From: Natronosporangium hydrolyticum
GTDB lineage: Bacteria > Actinomycetota > Actinomycetes > Mycobacteriales > Micromonosporaceae
Reading direction: 5' to 3'
Length of the DNA stretch: 64,000 nucleotides
Assembly (NCBI RefSeq): GCF_016925615.1
Contig: NZ_CP070499.1
Coordinates: forward strand, 4,216,001-4,280,000
Shown one piece after another: positions 16,155 through 24,548 of the stretch. The notes below the pieces were generated by a model. The model ran no database searches, had not been told where the DNA came from, and saw nothing but the letters and a program-made list of their open reading frames with translations. Position 1 is the stretch's first letter; every line of letters begins with the position of its first letter. Made by a program: the position numbers and the translations under genes.

Positions 16155-17647
16155 GCCAACCCGGTGCACCAACCTCCCCGAGCTTGCTGACGCGGACCCG
16201 GGCGACGCTGGAGCGGGCACTGGGCGTCTATCGCGACCCCGAGATCCGCAGCCGCCTGGCCGGGTTGCGCGACCGGCTCGACGAGCCGCTGCGGGTGGCG
16301 GTGGCCGGGCGGATCAAGGCCGGCAAGTCCACGCTGCTCAACGCGCTGGTGCGGGACCGGCTGGCGCCCACCGACGCCGGCGAATGCACCCGCATCGTCA
16401 CCTGGTATCAGGACGGCCACACCTACCGGGTCCTCGCCCACCCCACCGCCGGGGAGCCTCGCCAGCTGCGGTTCCAACGCGAGGAGGGCGCGATCGAGAT
16501 AGACCTCGCCGGGCTCCCCCCGGAGCAGATCCACCGGCTGGAGCTGACCTGGCCGTCGCGGGCGCTGCGCACCACCACCTTGATCGACACGCCCGGCATC
16601 GGATCGCTCTCTGAACAGGTGGCGAACCGGACGTGGGACCTGCTCACCGCCGAGGACGAAGAGACCCCCGCCGATGCGGTCCTTTACCTCATGCGCCACC
16701 TTCACGGCAACGACATCGACTTCCTGCGGGCCTTCCACGACACCGAGGTCTCCGCCCCCAACCCGGTCAACGCGATCGGCGTGCTGTCCCGGGCCGATGA
16801 GATCGGCGTCGGCCGGCTGGACGCGATGGCGTCCGCCCGCCGGGTCGCCGCCCGGCTCGCCACCGACCGGAGCGTACGCCGGTTGGTGCAGACGGTGGTG
16901 CCGGTGGCAGGGCTGCTCGCCGAGACCGCGGCGACGCTCACCGAATCCGAGGTGGGGCAGCTGCGCCGGGTCGCCGACCTGCCCGTCAGCGAGGCGGAGC
17001 AGCTGCTGCTCTCCGCCGACCGGTTCCTGCGGACCCGACCCGAGCTGGGCCTGACCGACCTGGAGCGGGAGGCGCTGCTGATCCGGTTCGGCATGTTCGG
17101 AGTCCGGCTAGCGACCACCCAGCTACGGCACGGGGTCGCGTCGAACGCCACCGAGCTGGCCCGGGAGTTGGCTGACCGCAGCGGCATAGCGGAGCTACGG
17201 GAGGTCCTCGCCACCCTGTTCACCGAACGCCGGGAGGTGCTCAAGAGCCGCTCCGCGCTGCTCGCGCTCGACACGTTGACCCGGGCCCAGCCGGTCGGCG
17301 GCAGCGAGGCGGTGGCGGCCGAGGTGGAGGAGATCGTCTCCTCCGCCCACCCGTTCCGGGAGTTGCGGGTGCTCTCCGCAGTCCGGGCCGGTTGGGTCGC
17401 CGGCAAGCCGGAGGTGATCGAGGAGCTGGAACGGCTCATCGGCGGCGCCGGCAACTCCCACCACAGCCGGCTGCAGCTGCCGGCCGACGCCGGCCGCGAC
17501 GACCTCACCCGGGCCGCCGCCGACGCGCTCGAGCGTTGGCAACGGCGGGCCGAGAACCCGCTGACCGGGCACGAACTCGCCCTCGCCGCCCGGGTGGCGG
17601 TGCGCTCTTGCGAGGGCGTTCTCGCCGAGCTTCGGAGTGCCCGGTGA
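16151..17647 (+). CDS. Dynamin-like GTPase, IniC-like (second of pair)
   Basis: This 498-residue GTPase starts at ATG 16151, overlapping the upstream stop by 4 bp. The same frame is open further upstream, but that part is antisense-like noise inside the first GTPase gene. G1 is GRIKAGKS (53-60) and G3 is DTPGIGSL (about 145). The G4 position reads SRAD in place of the usual (N/T)KxD, so guanine specificity may be relaxed. There is no obvious hydrophobic paddle, unlike its partner, so it probably acts as the soluble half of a two-component dynamin pair. It converges with the next gene, with 5 bp between stops. Confidence 0.88.
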   Translation: MSQPGAPTSPSLLTRTRATLERALGVYRDPEIRSRLAGLRDRLDEPLRVAVAGRIKAGKSTLLNALVRDRLAPTDAGECTRIVTWYQDGHTYRVLAHPTAGEPRQLRFQREEGAIEIDLAGLPPEQIHRLELTWPSRALRTTTLIDTPGIGSLSEQVANRTWDLLTAEDEETPADAVLYLMRHLHGNDIDFLRAFHDTEVSAPNPVNAIGVLSRADEIGVGRLDAMASARRVAARLATDRSVRRLVQTVVPVAGLLAETAATLTESEVGQLRRVADLPVSEAEQLLLSADRFLRTRPELGLTDLEREALLIRFGMFGVRLATTQLRHGVASNATELARELADRSGIAELREVLATLFTERREVLKSRSALLALDTLTRAQPVGGSEAVAAEVEEIVSSAHPFRELRVLSAVRAGWVAGKPEVIEELERLIGGAGNSHHSRLQLPADAGRDDLTRAAADALERWQRRAENPLTGHELALAARVAVRSCEGVLAELRSAR

Positions 17648-17652
17648 CCGGC

Positions 17653-18309
17653 TCAGCCCCCGCCGTTGAGGCCGTCGAGATGGTCGAGGCTGTCGAGATG
17701 GTCGAGGCCGAGGGTGGGGTCGTGGGTCGGGTCGTGGGTGGGGTCGAGATCGGTTTCGGGCTCCCCCGGCGGCTCAGCCAGCCCCCATGCGTCGGCCGGC
17801 GGCGGCGCGGCCAGCGACGGTTGCTCGGCTATCGTCGACGCGGGTTCGGCTCCGGCGGCCGGCTCGGAGAGCCCGAGCGGTGCGCTTTCGCCCTGGCCGA
17901 AGGCCGTGTCCCCGCCCTGGCCGAAGGCAATATCAACGGTGCCCTCGGCCGGGCTGGCGCCGAAGTCGCCGGGCGGCGGCGCGGCGGGGTCGAGTTCCGC
18001 CCCGCCCTCGACCTCGACCTCGTCGAGCCCGGCCGGCGGAGCGGCGGCGAGCAACTCCAGCGCGGCTCCCGGGCCCGCTGCCACGTCACCGTCGGCGCCC
18101 ATCCCGCGGTGGGCCATGACGACCGGCGCCAGCAGCTCAGCCACCTCGACCCGGGCGGTGTCGGCATAGCTTCCAATCGCCTCGGCGAGGAGCTCCTCCG
18201 GCAGATCGGCGTGACCGCTGGCGCGCAGCACCGAATCGGCGTCGGCGTCGACCTCGCCGACGCCGGTCAGCCCTTCGAAGATCTCACGCAGGGGGCGCGC
18301 CGGTGCCAT
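17653..18309 (-). CDS. Acidic Pro/Ala-rich protein of unknown function in the dynamin cluster
   Basis: This 218-residue protein matches no family I know. Residues 1-70 look folded and helical (LREIFEGLTGVGEVDADADS, LPEELLAEAIGSYADTARVEVAELL). The remainder is Pro/Ala/Gly-rich and acidic and ends in a short repeat (DPTHDPTHDPTLGLDHLDSLDHLDGLN). There is no signal peptide or membrane helix. It is convergent with the second GTPase (stops 5 bp apart) and divergent from the Hsp70 gene (151 bp). Its constant company with dynamin and Hsp70 genes would suggest an adaptor role, but I have no family evidence. Confidence 0.65.
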   Translation of the reverse strand: MAPARPLREIFEGLTGVGEVDADADSVLRASGHADLPEELLAEAIGSYADTARVEVAELLAPVVMAHRGMGADGDVAAGPGAALELLAAAPPAGLDEVEVEGGAELDPAAPPPGDFGASPAEGTVDIAFGQGGDTAFGQGESAPLGLSEPAAGAEPASTIAEQPSLAAPPPADAWGLAEPPGEPETDLDPTHDPTHDPTLGLDHLDSLDHLDGLNGGG

Positions 18310-18343
18310 GTTCCCACTGTAGGAACGGCACCACCGGCACCGG

Positions 18344-18372
18344 ACAGGGGGACTTCCCGGGCACGCCCCCTA
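18344..18372. promoter_or_regulatory. AGGGGG/CCCCCT inverted repeat in the divergent promoter region upstream of Hsp70
   Basis: AGGGGG near 18344 and CCCCCT at 18366-18371 form a short inverted repeat about 90 bp before the Hsp70 start. Its right arm is the CCCCCTA shared with the IniB-like upstream region. It lies in the 151-bp gap between divergent genes, so it could serve both. Confidence 0.3.
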
Positions 18373-18460
18373 ACTGACGGATCGCCCCCCACCCCCCGTA
18401 CCTGCGCCACCGACAGCGTGGGCAACTACCCCCTCCCCCCACGACCACGGAGCAGTTGTG

Positions 18461-20293
18461 ATGTACGCACTCGGCATCGACCTCGGAACCACCTTCACGG
18501 CGGCGGCGATCTGCCGCGACGGCCGCGTCGAGATCGCGGAGCTCGGCAGCAGGGCAGCGGCGATCCCCTCAGTGGTGCTGCTGCGGGACGACGAGACGAT
18601 CCTCACCGGCGAGTCGGCGAACCGGCGCGGCCTCACCGAGCCGCACCGGATGGCGCGGGAATTCAAACGCCGGCTCGGGGACACCACACCGATCCTGCTC
18701 GGTGGCGCACCGTACTCGGCGGAGACGCTGATGAGCCGGCTGCTGCAGTCGGTGATTGGGGAGGTGGCACAGCGCGAGGGCGGCCAACCCGACGCGATCT
18801 GCATCTCGCATCCGGCGAACTGGGGCCCGTACAAGACCGACCTGCTGCAGCAGGCGGTCCGGCTGGCCAACATCGAGCAGCCGGTGACCCTCACCACCGA
18901 GCCGGTGGCGGCGGCGGTCTTCTACGCCCACCAGCAGCGCGTCGACCCGGACTCGGTGGTGGCGGTGTACGACCTCGGAGGTGGCACCTTCGACGCCGCC
19001 GTCCTGCGCAAGACCCCGCACGGGTTCACCATCCTCGGCCAGCCCGAAGGGATCGAGCGGATGGGCGGGATCGATTTCGACGCGGCGGTATTCCACCACG
19101 TGAGCCAGGCGCTCGGCGGCAAACTGGCCGAGCTGGACGAGGATGATCCAGCTTCGATCGCCGCGGCGGCCCGGCTACGGGAGGAGTGTGTGGCGGCGAA
19201 GGAGGCGCTCTCCTCCGACACCGACGTCACCATCTCGGTGCTGCTGCCCAACATCGCGACCGAGGTACGGCTGACTCGCGCCGAGCTGGAAGCAATGGTG
19301 CGCCCGGCGTTGAGCGAGACGATCGCGGCCCTCCGGCGGGCGCTGCGCTCGGCCGAGGTGGACCCAGCGCAGCTGCACGCAGTGCTCCTAGTCGGTGGGT
19401 CTTCCCGGATGCCGCTGGTGGCGCAGCTGGTCAGCGCCGAGCTGGGCCGGCCGGTGGCGATCGACGCGCACCCCAAGCACGCGATCGCGCTCGGGTCGGC
19501 CTGGCTGGTCGGGGACGGGGCCGACGCCATCACGGCCCCCGGCCCGGTCACAGCGTCCGACACCGTCACGGCCTCCGACACCGCGTCGGCTCCCCGGTCC
19601 GACCCGGCGCCGACAGGGTCTGCCGTGCCGCCTCGCGCCTCGGCCAGAAGCATGACCCCGCCGAGCGCCACCGCGGCGGTGGGACGCGCCGTGGCCGCGC
19701 CGGCGACGCCGGACGGGCCGCCGCCAGCCTCCTCCCGCCGCCGGCTGCCGTGGCTGGTCGCCGCGGCGGTGCTGGCCGTCGTGCTCCTCGCTGGCGGAGT
19801 CTCGTACGGCATGACCCGCGGCGATACCTCCGAGCGCCCCGACCTGGTCGAGGCGGGCGACACCGGCCCTACCGCATCGCCCTCGGCCAGCACCGTGCCG
19901 CCCGACGAGCAGTGCACCGACGAGATCAAACGCAACGAACGGTGGGTTTGCCTGTCCGCCGCCACAGTGACCGATGGTCAGCTCATCGTCGAGTTCGAGG
20001 TGCAGTGGGCGGGTGGCGCCCCCAGCGTCGGGGACGGATACCACGTCCACCTGTACGGCGGGGACGGCGTCGATCCCTCCGACGAGGCCATGGCGACCAA
20101 CACCGAGGCCCCTGGCCTACTGTGGATGACCGACGAGACCAGCCCCGCTACCCTCAGCGCCGACCAGGTCGCCGGGGTGGTCGGTGAGCACCCGAAGATC
20201 TGTGCCCGGATCGCCGACCAGTGGCACCACCTGGTGCCCGCAGTGGACGGTGGCTACACCACCGGCAACTGTGTGCCGATCAGCCGAGTCTGA
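18461..20293 (+). CDS. Membrane-anchored Hsp70-like protein without substrate-binding domain
   Basis: This 610-residue protein starts at ATG 18461 (a GTG one codon earlier is possible). Residues 1-350 are an actin-fold Hsp70 nucleotide-binding domain: phosphate-1 GIDLGTTFTAA, phosphate-2 VYDLGGGTFDAAV, and adenosine motif LLVGGSSRMPLVAQL. No beta-sandwich substrate-binding domain follows. There is instead a Pro/Ala/Thr linker (about 350-425), one transmembrane helix (about 428-450, LPWLVAAAVLAVVLLAGGV) and an external domain with four cysteines (about 480-610). The ATPase therefore sits in the cytoplasm and a small domain outside, which suits a signalling or stress-sensing role beside the dynamins. 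Folding activity like that of DnaK is unlikely. Confidence 0.88.
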   Translation: MYALGIDLGTTFTAAAICRDGRVEIAELGSRAAAIPSVVLLRDDETILTGESANRRGLTEPHRMAREFKRRLGDTTPILLGGAPYSAETLMSRLLQSVIGEVAQREGGQPDAICISHPANWGPYKTDLLQQAVRLANIEQPVTLTTEPVAAAVFYAHQQRVDPDSVVAVYDLGGGTFDAAVLRKTPHGFTILGQPEGIERMGGIDFDAAVFHHVSQALGGKLAELDEDDPASIAAAARLREECVAAKEALSSDTDVTISVLLPNIATEVRLTRAELEAMVRPALSETIAALRRALRSAEVDPAQLHAVLLVGGSSRMPLVAQLVSAELGRPVAIDAHPKHAIALGSAWLVGDGADAITAPGPVTASDTVTASDTASAPRSDPAPTGSAVPPRASARSMTPPSATAAVGRAVAAPATPDGPPPASSRRRLPWLVAAAVLAVVLLAGGVSYGMTRGDTSERPDLVEAGDTGPTASPSASTVPPDEQCTDEIKRNERWVCLSAATVTDGQLIVEFEVQWAGGAPSVGDGYHVHLYGGDGVDPSDEAMATNTEAPGLLWMTDETSPATLSADQVAGVVGEHPKICARIADQWHHLVPAVDGGYTTGNCVPISRV

Positions 20294-20321
20294 GCTGGCG
20301 GTGTGGGTCCGCGCCAGCAGC

Positions 20322-20352
20322 GCGCCCCGGATCCGGTCCGGAACCGGGGCGC
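20322..20352. terminator. Bidirectional hairpin between convergent Hsp70 and mannanase genes
   Basis: GCGCCCCGG (20322-20330) pairs with CCGGGGCGC (20344-20352), and the spacer has extra pairing. It lies in the 72-bp gap between two converging stops, so it can act for both strands. There is no clear U tract. Confidence 0.6.
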
Positions 20353-20365
20353 CCTAGCTCCTGGG

Positions 20366-21799
20366 TCAGGTGGTGCAGGTCGTGCCGTTGAGGGCGAACC
20401 CGCCCGGGGCGGGGTTGTTGCCGGCGCTGGCGGCGGCGGCGTTGTACCCGAAGGAGGTGGACTGGCCGGGGGCCAGGGTGCCGTTCCAGCCGGCGTTGGC
20501 AGCGGTGACGCTGCTGCCGGACTGGCTGACGGTGGCGTTCCAGCCGGGTGGTTCGACGGTCTGGCCGGCGGAGTAGTCGTAGGTCAGGCTCCAGCCGTTG
20601 ATGGTGCTGCTGCTGTTGTTGGTGATGGTGACATTGGCGGTGTAGCCAGGGCTGCCACCCCAGTTGTTGGCCTCATAGGCCACCGCGCAGTCACCCGCGG
20701 GCGGCGGCGTGGTCGGCGGGGTGGTTGGTGGGGTCGTCGGCGGCGTGGTCGGCGGCGTGGTTGGTGGGGTGGTGCCGCCGCAGGTCGGGAAGACCGTGGC
20801 GCACTCGGCCGTCTGCGCGATCCCGTGCTGGCTCAGGAAGACGTTCTCACCCCACTCGGTGAGGCTGCCGGCGTCGAAGTTGTTCACCTGGTCGAGGTAG
20901 GCCGCGCCCTCGTAGTTGCCGCTCCACGACCAGGCGATCCAGCCGATCCCCCGGGCCTGCGCCTCGGACATGATGGTCTGCCAAGCGACATCCTGACCGT
21001 AGTGGTGGTGCCCGAACTCGCCGACCACCAGCGGCAGGTCCATCTGCGCGAAGGCGTCGAAGTAGTCGATGACGTTGCTCGGCGAGCTGAACACCTCGTA
21101 CATGTGGATGGAGAAGACGGTGTTGCCGTGCGGATCGGCCGCCGCCACCTGCGGGGCGTTGTCCCGCATGATGAACTCCCAGTCCTGCCCCCAGTTTGGC
21201 GCATCGACCACCAGCGTGTGCTCGTAGCCGAGATCCCGCATGGTCTCGATCGCCTCGACCGTCTCCCCGACCCACGCCTGCGTGTTGTTGTTGCCGCGGG
21301 GCTCATTGGCGATGTTGATCAGGACATAGGCTTCTTCTCCGGCCAGGACGTCCCGCAGCGCCGGGTCGGCCCAGTAACCATCGACAATATCCATGATTGA
21401 CACTGCGTCGGCGTCGTCCCCGTAGCCGGTGGCGTCGTGCACCTCCAGCATGCAGACGATCTCAAGCTGCTTGCACTCGGCGACCACGTCGGCGACGTCC
21501 GAGGGCGAGTTCGGACCCCAGCCGCCGGCATGTTGCCCGCTGCCGAGCACCACTCGGGCCGAGTTGACGCCCAGACCGGCGGCGTCGGCGAACATCTGTG
21601 GCTCGTGGGGGAACCAGACGTGCGGGAGGCTGCTCCCCCGGAAGACGAAGGGGTTGCCGTTCGCGTCCAGTAGCTGATCACCACTGACCTGGAAGCCGCC
21701 CTGCTGGGCCTGCGCCGGATTCGACACCGTGGCTACCACAACCAGGGAGGCGACCAGGCCGACCAGCGTGGCCGCCGCCGTGGCGAGTCGTTTCTTCAT
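20366..21799 (-). CDS. Secreted endo-beta-1,4-mannanase, GH5 (subfamily 8 type) with C-terminal CBM2
   Basis: This 477-residue enzyme starts at ATG 21799 with a Sec signal peptide (about 1-31, ending NPAQAQ). The GH5 domain runs about 35-335. The acid/base is Glu166 (INIANEPRGNNN) and the nucleophile Glu261 (VVGEFGHHH). The blocks LVVDAPNWGQDW and NTVFSIHMYEVF are those of GH5_8 mannanases, so mannan or glucomannan is a likelier substrate than cellulose. A PTTPP repeat linker (about 342-367) joins a family-2 carbohydrate-binding module (371-477, CAVAYEANNWGGSPGYTANV), which binds cellulose or chitin surfaces. The upstream operator at 21902 is shared with the solute-binding gene at 1-1119, which suggests coordinated mannan breakdown and uptake. 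Confidence 0.92.
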   Translation of the reverse strand: MKKRLATAAATLVGLVASLVVVATVSNPAQAQQGGFQVSGDQLLDANGNPFVFRGSSLPHVWFPHEPQMFADAAGLGVNSARVVLGSGQHAGGWGPNSPSDVADVVAECKQLEIVCMLEVHDATGYGDDADAVSIMDIVDGYWADPALRDVLAGEEAYVLINIANEPRGNNNTQAWVGETVEAIETMRDLGYEHTLVVDAPNWGQDWEFIMRDNAPQVAAADPHGNTVFSIHMYEVFSSPSNVIDYFDAFAQMDLPLVVGEFGHHHYGQDVAWQTIMSEAQARGIGWIAWSWSGNYEGAAYLDQVNNFDAGSLTEWGENVFLSQHGIAQTAECATVFPTCGGTTPPTTPPTTPPTTPPTTPPTTPPPAGDCAVAYEANNWGGSPGYTANVTITNNSSSTINGWSLTYDYSAGQTVEPPGWNATVSQSGSSVTAANAGWNGTLAPGQSTSFGYNAAAASAGNNPAPGGFALNGTTCTT

Positions 21800-21901
21800 T
21801 TCCTACCTCACTATTGAGCAGAGTGACAGGTGGCGGTCGGCTGCTCGCCGTCCGCATCGACAGCCCTGGCTCCAGAGGTGCGGTACCGCCCTCACTAAAC
21901 C

Positions 21902-21917
21902 ACTGAAACGGTTAAGT
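21902..21917. promoter_or_regulatory. Operator-like imperfect palindrome upstream of the mannanase
   Basis: ACTGAAACGGTTAAGT differs at 2 of 16 positions from the sites at 1214 and 1357 and has the same dyad form (12 of 16 self-complementary). It lies 103 bp upstream of the mannanase start. A LacI-family repressor of glycan use is the natural candidate. Confidence 0.6.
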
Positions 21918-21973
21918 TGCAACCACCGCCCCGGGGAGCCGGCACGGGACACCCACCGCCGCGGTCCGAAATC

Positions 21974-22023
21974 GGACAAATATCCTTGCCACACTCCCGA
22001 AACCGGCATACAGGGACAAATAT
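21974..22023 (+). promoter_or_regulatory. Direct repeats 40 bp apart with possible promoter upstream of GGDEF-EAL gene
   Basis: GGACAAATAT occurs at 21974-21983 and 22014-22023, 40 bp apart (about four helical turns). Between them a TTGCCA (21986-21991) is followed after 17 bp by TACAGG (22009-22014), a moderate -35/-10 pair pointing to the GGDEF-EAL gene. The dyad TCCGAAATCGGA just precedes the first repeat. The whole 21800-22101 gap holds no gene. Confidence 0.35.
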
Positions 22024-22101
22024 TGCTAGCTACTCGGGACTGGCAAAAGCCGCAAAGCATGATTGACTAAGGGGGGTGTCTCCCAATTCTCCGAGGCAGC
22101 G

Positions 22102-24540
22102 GTGACCAGACCAGCAGACCTCCGAATCACGACCGCCGACGCCACCACCGCGGGCGCCGACCGAGCACGGTGGCTGACGCCCCACCGGATCTTCGCGACT
22201 TACCTGGTGCTGGCCGGCGGGCTCGCGGCCGCGGCCATCGTGCTGTCGGTCGACGGACCGCCGCTGCTATCCAGCGGCGCCCGGCTGCTAGCCGGAGCGG
22301 CTGCGGTCGCGGCGATGGTCATCGGTGTCCTGCTGCACCGACCGGTGGTAAAGGCCGGCTGGTGGCTGGTGGTGGCCGGCTCGGTCGCCGGACTACTCGC
22401 CACCGGCGCCGGATTCGTCAGCACCGCGCAGACCGGCGACTTTCAGCCCGAAGAGTGGAGCTACGCGGCCCTCGCCGCAGCTCAGCTACCCCTCTACGTG
22501 GCCGGCCTGGCGCTGCTCGCCCGACTCGGCGGCCGCGGCACCAAAACCGACCTGCTCGACGCGGTCACCATCGGGCTCGCCACCTTCCTGGTGCTCTTCG
22601 CCCTGGTGATCCGGCCGGTGGTGCCGCCGGGCTCGTTCGCTCTGCTGGTCGCGATCAGCCTGCCGCTCGGCGCGCTGCTGCTGCTGGCGATGGTGGTCCG
22701 GCTACTGCTCAGCGTCGGCGTGCCCAACCCGGCGCTGGGCCTGCTGCTGCTGGGCATGCTCACCCGGGTCGCAGCCACGGTGACCCTGCTCGTGCCAGCC
22801 CTGACCAGCGGCTCCTTGCAGGTCGGACCGCTGACCCGCCCGCTGTCGGTCATCTCTTACCTGTTACTCGGCGCCGCGCTGCTGCACCCCTCGCTCCGCC
22901 ACACCCGGCCACGGCCAAACCCCGGCGACGACGCGGTCTCCAAACGGCGGATGGCGGTGCTGGCGATCTTCGCGGTGGTGGCCCCGGTAGCGGTGATCAT
23001 CGAGGTGCGGCAGGCGAGCGAGGTCGACGCGGTCGGCGTCACGATGCCGCTGGTCGCCGCCGCCGGCCTGCTGCTCCTGCTGGTCGGCCGACTAGGGATC
23101 ACCGCGGACATGGCCCAACGGCGGGCCGCGGAGCTCGCCAGACGATCGGAGGATCTGGCGCAGGCCGTGGCGGACCAACAGGAGTTGCAGCAACAGCTAC
23201 GCCACCAGGCGCTGCACGACCCGCTCACCGGGCTGGCGAACCGACTCATGGTGACCGAACGATTGGAGTGGGCGCTGCACCGGACCGGGGCCGGCACCCA
23301 GGCGCTGATCCTGCTCGACCTGGACCGGTTCAAAGACGTCAACGACACCCTCGGTCACCCCGCCGGTGACGAACTACTTGTCGAGATCTCGCACCAGCTC
23401 CTCGCGATCACTCCGGCCGGCAGCACTCTCGCCCGGCTGGGGGGTGACGAATTCGCGGTCCTCGTGGAGGAGACCTCCCCCAGCCAGGCCCGGCAATTGG
23501 CCGACCAGCTTCGGCGCGCGCTCCGGCAGCCGTACCGGATCGACGGTCAGGAGCTGGCGCTCAGCACCAGCGTCGGGCTGCTCATCGCCGAACCGACTAT
23601 CCCTCGCACCAGCGCCGCCAACGCGCTGCGCGACGCCGATGTCGCGCTCTCGGCGGCGAAAGCCGCCGGTCGCGACCGGGTGGTCCAGTTCCGGCCGGAG
23701 CTGCGCACCGCGCAGCGCAACGTCAGCCGGCTCAGCGCCGGCCTGCGGCGGGCGCTGGCCGAGGACGAGTTCGCGGTCCACTACCAGCCGGTGGTGGACA
23801 CCGAGACCGGGCAGGTGGCGGCGGTGGAGGCGCTGGCCCGGTGGCAACCGCCGGACCGCCCGGCGGTGTCACCGGCGGAGTTCATCCCGGTGGCGGAGGA
23901 GACCGGGCTCATCCGCCCGTTGGGGGCCTGGGTGTTGCGACAAGCCTGCCTGGACGCCCGGCCCTGGTACGACCAGCACGCAGTCGGGTTGGCGGTGAAC
24001 GTCTCCCCCCAACAGCTCACCGACCCCGACTTCGCCGACCTGGTGCTCAGCGCCCTCCGGGAGGCGGGCCTACCCGGCAACGGGCTGATCGTCGAGGTCA
24101 CTGAGAGCAGCCTGGTGGCCACCGCCGCCAACAGCGACACCCTGCGCCAGCTCGACCGGCTCCGGGAGCACGGGGTACGCGTGGCGATCGACGACTTCGG
24201 AACCGGGTACTCGTCGCTGGCCTACGTCGCCCGGCTGCCCGTCGACATCGTCAAGCTGGACCGGTCGTTCGTGCAACACCCGCCCCAAGCCACCCCGGAT
24301 GGCCAAGGATGGGCGTTCACCCGGGCGGTGCTGCAACTCGTCGAGTCGCTGCAACTGCAGGCGATCGCCGAGGGCGTCGAGACGCTGGACCAGCTGGAAC
24401 AGCTGCGGGCGCTCCGCTGCCGACTGGTGCAAGGCTTCCTGTTCGGGCGGCCGATGCCCGGGGAGCTGATCGTCCAGAGCTTGACAGCCGCAGCGGAGCC
24501 ACCGGCGCCGGCCACCGCCCCGCGCCGGGTGGGGCGGTAG
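22102..24540 (+). CDS. Membrane-bound GGDEF-EAL cyclic-di-GMP turnover protein
   Basis: This 812-residue protein probably starts at GTG 22102; a TTG at 22063 in the same frame is possible. The N-terminal 330 residues hold about eight hydrophobic helices (a MASE-like sensor). A coiled coil then leads into GGDEF (intact LGGDEFA near 446) and EAL (VEALARW near 573, DDFGTGYSS, EGVET). Both the diguanylate cyclase and phosphodiesterase signatures are complete, so it may synthesise and degrade c-di-GMP. It has one TTA leucine codon (YLLLGA). It is separated by only 8 bp from the convergent redoxin gene and is one of three c-di-GMP proteins in the window. Confidence 0.92.
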   Translation: MTRPADLRITTADATTAGADRARWLTPHRIFATYLVLAGGLAAAAIVLSVDGPPLLSSGARLLAGAAAVAAMVIGVLLHRPVVKAGWWLVVAGSVAGLLATGAGFVSTAQTGDFQPEEWSYAALAAAQLPLYVAGLALLARLGGRGTKTDLLDAVTIGLATFLVLFALVIRPVVPPGSFALLVAISLPLGALLLLAMVVRLLLSVGVPNPALGLLLLGMLTRVAATVTLLVPALTSGSLQVGPLTRPLSVISYLLLGAALLHPSLRHTRPRPNPGDDAVSKRRMAVLAIFAVVAPVAVIIEVRQASEVDAVGVTMPLVAAAGLLLLLVGRLGITADMAQRRAAELARRSEDLAQAVADQQELQQQLRHQALHDPLTGLANRLMVTERLEWALHRTGAGTQALILLDLDRFKDVNDTLGHPAGDELLVEISHQLLAITPAGSTLARLGGDEFAVLVEETSPSQARQLADQLRRALRQPYRIDGQELALSTSVGLLIAEPTIPRTSAANALRDADVALSAAKAAGRDRVVQFRPELRTAQRNVSRLSAGLRRALAEDEFAVHYQPVVDTETGQVAAVEALARWQPPDRPAVSPAEFIPVAEETGLIRPLGAWVLRQACLDARPWYDQHAVGLAVNVSPQQLTDPDFADLVLSALREAGLPGNGLIVEVTESSLVATAANSDTLRQLDRLREHGVRVAIDDFGTGYSSLAYVARLPVDIVKLDRSFVQHPPQATPDGQGWAFTRAVLQLVESLQLQAIAEGVETLDQLEQLRALRCRLVQGFLFGRPMPGELIVQSLTAAAEPPAPATAPRRVGR

Positions 24541-24548
24541 CGCCCGGG

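Noticed and set aside
20697-20775. Short tandem repeats that might suggest a CRISPR-like array
   Set aside because: They encode the Pro-Thr linker of the mannanase in frame; unit length and lack of spacers exclude CRISPR.
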